NCBI RefSeq assembly: GCF_900111005.1
Contig: NZ_FOFV01000020.1
Span: 111,843 to 175,842 of the forward strand
DNA: 64,000 nt
Direction: 5' to 3'
Source: Lentzea albida
GTDB lineage: Bacteria; Actinomycetota; Actinomycetes; Mycobacteriales; Pseudonocardiaceae
The position numbers were made by a program, and so were the translations under genes. Under the pieces are notes generated by a model. That model had not been told where the DNA came from, did no database searches, and saw only the letters and a program-made list of their open reading frames with translations. Below are positions 61,084 through 64,000 of this stretch, piece after piece. Numbering within the stretch: the stretch's first letter is position 1; every line of letters starts with the position of its first letter.

Positions 61084-63108
61084 GTGGAGAGGTCGGTTTC
61101 GAACGTGATGGGTGGACTGCTGGAGCAGCGCTACCGGGTGGACGCCGTGCTGGCGCGCGGCGGCATGTCCACCGTCTATCGAGGTCGTGACACCCGCCTC
61201 GATCGCGATGTCGCCATCAAGGTGATGGATCCTCACCTGACCGCGGACCCCGCGTTCGTGGCGCGCTTCGAGCGCGAGGCGCGGGCCGCGGCCCAGTTGC
61301 ACCACCCGGCCGTGGTGTCCGTGCACGACCAGGGCGTCGACGGTGACCAGGTGTACCTGGTGATGGAGCTGATCGACGGCGGCAACCTCCGTGACCTGCT
61401 CAACCAGCGCGGCAAGCTCGCTCCCGCCGTCGCGTTGAGCATCCTCGGCCCCGTGCTGTCGGCGTTGGGCGCGGCTCACCGCGCCGGGCTCGTGCACCGG
61501 GACGTGAAGCCGGAGAACGTGCTGATCGGGCCCGGTGGCCAGGTCAAGGTGGCGGACTTCGGGCTGGCCCGCGCGATCGGCGGGAACGGTGTCACGAGCG
61601 ACAGCGAGATCCTCGGCACCGTCGCCTATCTATCACCCGAACAGGTGGAGACCGGCACGGCGGACGCGCGCAGTGACGTCTACTCGGCCGGGATCGTGCT
61701 CTACGAGATGCTGGCCGGTCAGGCGCCCTACCGAGGCGAGACGCCCATCTCGGTGGCCTACCAGCACGTGAACTCGGACGTCCCGTCGGTCGCGGACGTC
61801 CCGCTGGCGCTCGACACGCTGGTGCGCAAGGCCACGCGGCGCGACCCGGTGCTGCGACCCGCGAACGCCGACGCGTTCCTGGCCGAGCTGGAGCGCGTGG
61901 GCACGGAGCTGGGCCTCACGCCGCAGCCGGTGCCCGTTCCCGGTTCGGCGCCCGAGAACGACAGGACGGTCATCATGCGGCCGGTGCCCGTCGCCGTCGG
62001 CGCCACTCCCCCGTCGGCCGCCGAGCTGACCAGGCCGGTCGTGCCGAAGCCGCCGCTCCACTCGGCGATGACGACGGTCAGCACCGGCCCGGCGACGCCT
62101 CCTCCCGGCATCCCGGCCTCGGCGACGCGCACGATGCAGCGGCCCGAGCAGCCGCGCCGCCGTCCCGCGCAGAAGCGGAAGTCGGAGGCCGAGAAGCTCG
62201 AGGAAGAGCGCAAGCGGCGCAAGCGGCTCTACACGATCTGGGGCGCCGTGGCCGGCGTCGTGGTGGTCGCGGTCGGGCTGTTCACCTGGTACGTCTCCGC
62301 CAACCGCTACACGGAGATGCCGTCGGTGGTGGGGCAGTCCGAGCAGAACGCGCAGGTGCTGCTCTCGCAGGCGGACCTCACCGGCCTGGTCGAGAAGGTG
62401 CCGTCCAACGACGTCCCCAACGGCACGGTCATCAGCGCCGACCCCGGTCCCGGCGCGGAGCTGCGCAAGAACCAGCAGGTCAAGCTGGTCGTGTCGCGCG
62501 GCAAGCCCGTGGTGCCGTTCATCACCGCCGGTACCGACGAGGCCGTGGCGACCAAGGAGATCCAGGCCGCGGGCCTGAAGGTCACCAAGGACGCCTCGAA
62601 GGACGCGTTCCACGACACCGTGCCCATCGGCAAGGTCGTGGGCATCGACCCGCGTCCCGGCACCGCGCTCAACCTCGACTCGCCGGTCACCCTCATCATG
62701 AGCAAGGGCCCGCCGCCGCGCCTGCCGGTGCCGAACGTCACCGGCAAGACGAAGACCGAGGCGGACGCCGAACTGCAGCGCGCCGGTCTGGAGCCGGTCG
62801 ACGCGGGGGGCGACGAGGCCCCGGAGAACGGCAACTCGCGCGTGGTGCGGACGGACCCGCCCGCGGGCACGGTGCTGGACCCGACCCAGAACAAGAAGGT
62901 CACGGTCTTCTACCAGAACAACAGCGAGGTCGAGGTGCCCGACGTCTCCCGAAAGAAGGTGCGCGAGGCGAAGGAGGAGCTCGAACGGGCCGGCCTGAAG
63001 GTGAAGGTCGAGTTCAACAAGAGCGGCAACGCGACCGTCGTGAACCAGTCGATCCCGCCGCGCACGCGGGTGAGGCGGGGAACCGAGATCACGATCGTCG
63101 GCCTCTGA
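61084..63108 (+). CDS. pknL: Serine/threonine kinase PknL with PASTA domains
   Basis: 674 residues: kinase domain (about 15-275) with Lys46, HRDVKPEN catalytic loop (Asp140) and DFGLA; a Pro/Thr-rich linker; one membrane helix (about 382-403); four PASTA repeats (about 405-674) that bind cell-wall muropeptides in relatives. M. tuberculosis PknL (Rv2176) phosphorylates Rv2175c; its counterpart is divergent here. GTG 61084 matches the PknL N-terminus; later ATG 61108 is possible. Confidence 0.93.
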   Translation: MERSVSNVMGGLLEQRYRVDAVLARGGMSTVYRGRDTRLDRDVAIKVMDPHLTADPAFVARFEREARAAAQLHHPAVVSVHDQGVDGDQVYLVMELIDGGNLRDLLNQRGKLAPAVALSILGPVLSALGAAHRAGLVHRDVKPENVLIGPGGQVKVADFGLARAIGGNGVTSDSEILGTVAYLSPEQVETGTADARSDVYSAGIVLYEMLAGQAPYRGETPISVAYQHVNSDVPSVADVPLALDTLVRKATRRDPVLRPANADAFLAELERVGTELGLTPQPVPVPGSAPENDRTVIMRPVPVAVGATPPSAAELTRPVVPKPPLHSAMTTVSTGPATPPPGIPASATRTMQRPEQPRRRPAQKRKSEAEKLEEERKRRKRLYTIWGAVAGVVVVAVGLFTWYVSANRYTEMPSVVGQSEQNAQVLLSQADLTGLVEKVPSNDVPNGTVISADPGPGAELRKNQQVKLVVSRGKPVVPFITAGTDEAVATKEIQAAGLKVTKDASKDAFHDTVPIGKVVGIDPRPGTALNLDSPVTLIMSKGPPPRLPVPNVTGKTKTEADAELQRAGLEPVDAGGDEAPENGNSRVVRTDPPAGTVLDPTQNKKVTVFYQNNSEVEVPDVSRKKVREAKEELERAGLKVKVEFNKSGNATVVNQSIPPRTRVRRGTEITIVGL

Positions 63109-63119
63109 CCGCAGCGAAG

Positions 63120-63154
63120 CGAAGGGCCCCGCGTTCTCGACGCGGGGCCCTTCG
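63120..63154. terminator. Terminator between pknL and aroG
   Basis: 14-bp perfect stem CGAAGGGCCCCGCG (63120-63133) and its complement (63141-63154), seven-base loop, followed by TTCTTC. Serves converging pknL and aroG. The core GAAGGGCCC resembles the terminator at 8414. Confidence 0.85.
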
Positions 63155-63181
63155 TTCTTCAGCTCGTCTTCAGCGAACCTG

Positions 63182-64000
63182 TCAGGAGCGCAGCATCTCG
63201 GCGACGAGGAACGCGAGCTCGAGCGACTGCTGCGTGTTCAGGCGCGGGTCGCACGCCGTTTCGTAGCGGCCGGCGAGGTCGTCGTCGGAGATCTCCTGGG
63301 CGCCGCCGAGGCATTCGGTGACGTCCTCACCGGTGAGCTCGATGTGGATGCCGCCGGGGTGCGTGCCGAGGCGGCGGTGCACCTCGAAGAAGCCCTGGAC
63401 CTCGTCGACGATGCGGTCGAAGTGCCGGGTCTTGTAGCCGGTCGACGACTCGTGGGTGTTGCCGTGCATCGGGTCGCACTGCCAGATGACCTTGTGGCCG
63501 CTGGCCTCGACCTTCTCCACGATGGCGGGGAGCACGTCGCGCACCTTCTGGTTGCCCATGCGCGAGATGAGCGTCAGGCGGCCCGGCTGGTTGCGCGGGT
63601 CGAGGCGCTCGACGTACTCGACGGCCATCTCCGGCGTCGTCGTCGGGCCGATCTTGAGACCGATCGGGTTCGCCAGCATCTCGGCGAAGGCGATGTGCGC
63701 GCCGTCGAGCTGACGGGTGCGCTCGCCGATCCACACGAAGTGCGACGACAGGTCGTAGAGCTTCGGCTCGTCGCCGGTCGTGTCGAGGCGCAGCAGCGCG
63801 CGCTCGTAGTCGAGCAGCAGCGCCTCGTGCGAGGCGAAGATCTCCGTGCCGTGCAGCGACTGGTCGTTCACGCCGCACGCGGACATGAACTTGAGGCCGC
63901 GGTCGATCTCGCCGGCCAGGGCCTCGTAGCGCTCGCCGGCGGGCGAGGTGCGCACGAAGTCGCGGTTCCAGTCGTGCACGCGGTGCAGGTCGGCGAGACC
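63182..64000 (-). CDS. aroG: Class II DAHP synthase, 5' end outside window
   Basis: C-terminal 273 residues of type II 3-deoxy-D-arabino-heptulosonate-7-phosphate synthase, the first shikimate-pathway enzyme. Seen: FMSACGVNDQS, NPIGLKIGPTTTPE, RLTLISRMGN, VIWQCDPMHGNTHES (metal-binding Cys/His/Glu) and GGIHIELTGEDVTEC. M. tuberculosis aroG is Rv2178c, also next to pknL. The frame is open to the right edge. Confidence 0.96.
   Translation of the reverse strand, partial: GLADLHRVHDWNRDFVRTSPAGERYEALAGEIDRGLKFMSACGVNDQSLHGTEIFASHEALLLDYERALLRLDTTGDEPKLYDLSSHFVWIGERTRQLDGAHIAFAEMLANPIGLKIGPTTTPEMAVEYVERLDPRNQPGRLTLISRMGNQKVRDVLPAIVEKVEASGHKVIWQCDPMHGNTHESSTGYKTRHFDRIVDEVQGFFEVHRRLGTHPGGIHIELTGEDVTECLGGAQEISDDDLAGRYETACDPRLNTQQSLELAFLVAEMLRS

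Overview
The window is high-GC DNA (about 70% G+C by eye) from an actinobacterium, most likely of the order Pseudonocardiales (Lentzea/Saccharothrix-like; the genus is inference). GTG starts, leaderless genes, GTGA/ATGA stop-start overlaps and a cell-envelope gene set support this. Two blocks keep Mycobacterium tuberculosis gene order. The first is hflX-dapF-miaA-Rv2728c-DUF349-Rv2732c-miaB (265-10983) leading to recX-recA-DUF3046 (36208-38119). The second is lppM-metF-idsA2-mptA-(crtB)-Rv2175c-pknL-aroG (54751-64000). recA carries no intein.

Layout. 1-11 kb: hflX, an ArsR-like regulator divergent from an MFS exporter across a clear operator, an SMP-30 lactonase, the Rv2728c-miaA-dapF operon, DUF349 with a two-hairpin leader, secreted DUF2690, and miaB. 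11-18 kb: a lone TAXI-type binding lipoprotein, a two-component system and a glutamate-type ABC transporter (gluABCD). 18-25.7 kb: an orphan LuxR-type response regulator, succinate dehydrogenase (sdhCAB), and edd/eda of the Entner-Doudoroff pathway, separated by a 0.4-kb array of about eleven palindromic repeats. 25.7-36 kb is accessory: a LAL-type LuxR regulator, a SigL-like ECF sigma/anti-sigma pair, a DUF4142 membrane protein with ECF- and CRP-type sites upstream, a two-gene RNA-repair cassette (HD-Pnk plus RNA ligase), secreted hydrolases and an OhrR-type regulator. 36-46 kb: recX-recA with an SOS box, an MFS protein, a membrane-anchored Hsp70-like protein and the Lhr helicase. 46-54.7 kb: G-rich tandem repeats, an ACC-deaminase-like enzyme with a GntR regulator, GNAT and YbaK proteins, an SOS-box-controlled HEPN gene coupled to a maleylpyruvate-isomerase-like gene, a PhoD-like phosphatase, a VOC protein and a DUF885 peptidase. 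54.7-64 kb: lipoprotein, isoprenoid and lipomannan genes, PknL with its substrate, and aroG.

Beyond the genes, the clearest unexplained signals are four. (i) The palindromic array between edd and eda. (ii) A dispersed AT-rich palindrome, CCRATATATYGG often followed by ATATC, found nine times in coding and non-coding DNA, most completely at the start codon of the GntR gene. (iii) A perfect SOS box followed by a long leader hairpin and a coupled leader ORF ahead of the HEPN gene. (iv) The RNA end-healing and sealing gene pair. No tRNA, rRNA, CRISPR array or intact insertion sequence was seen.
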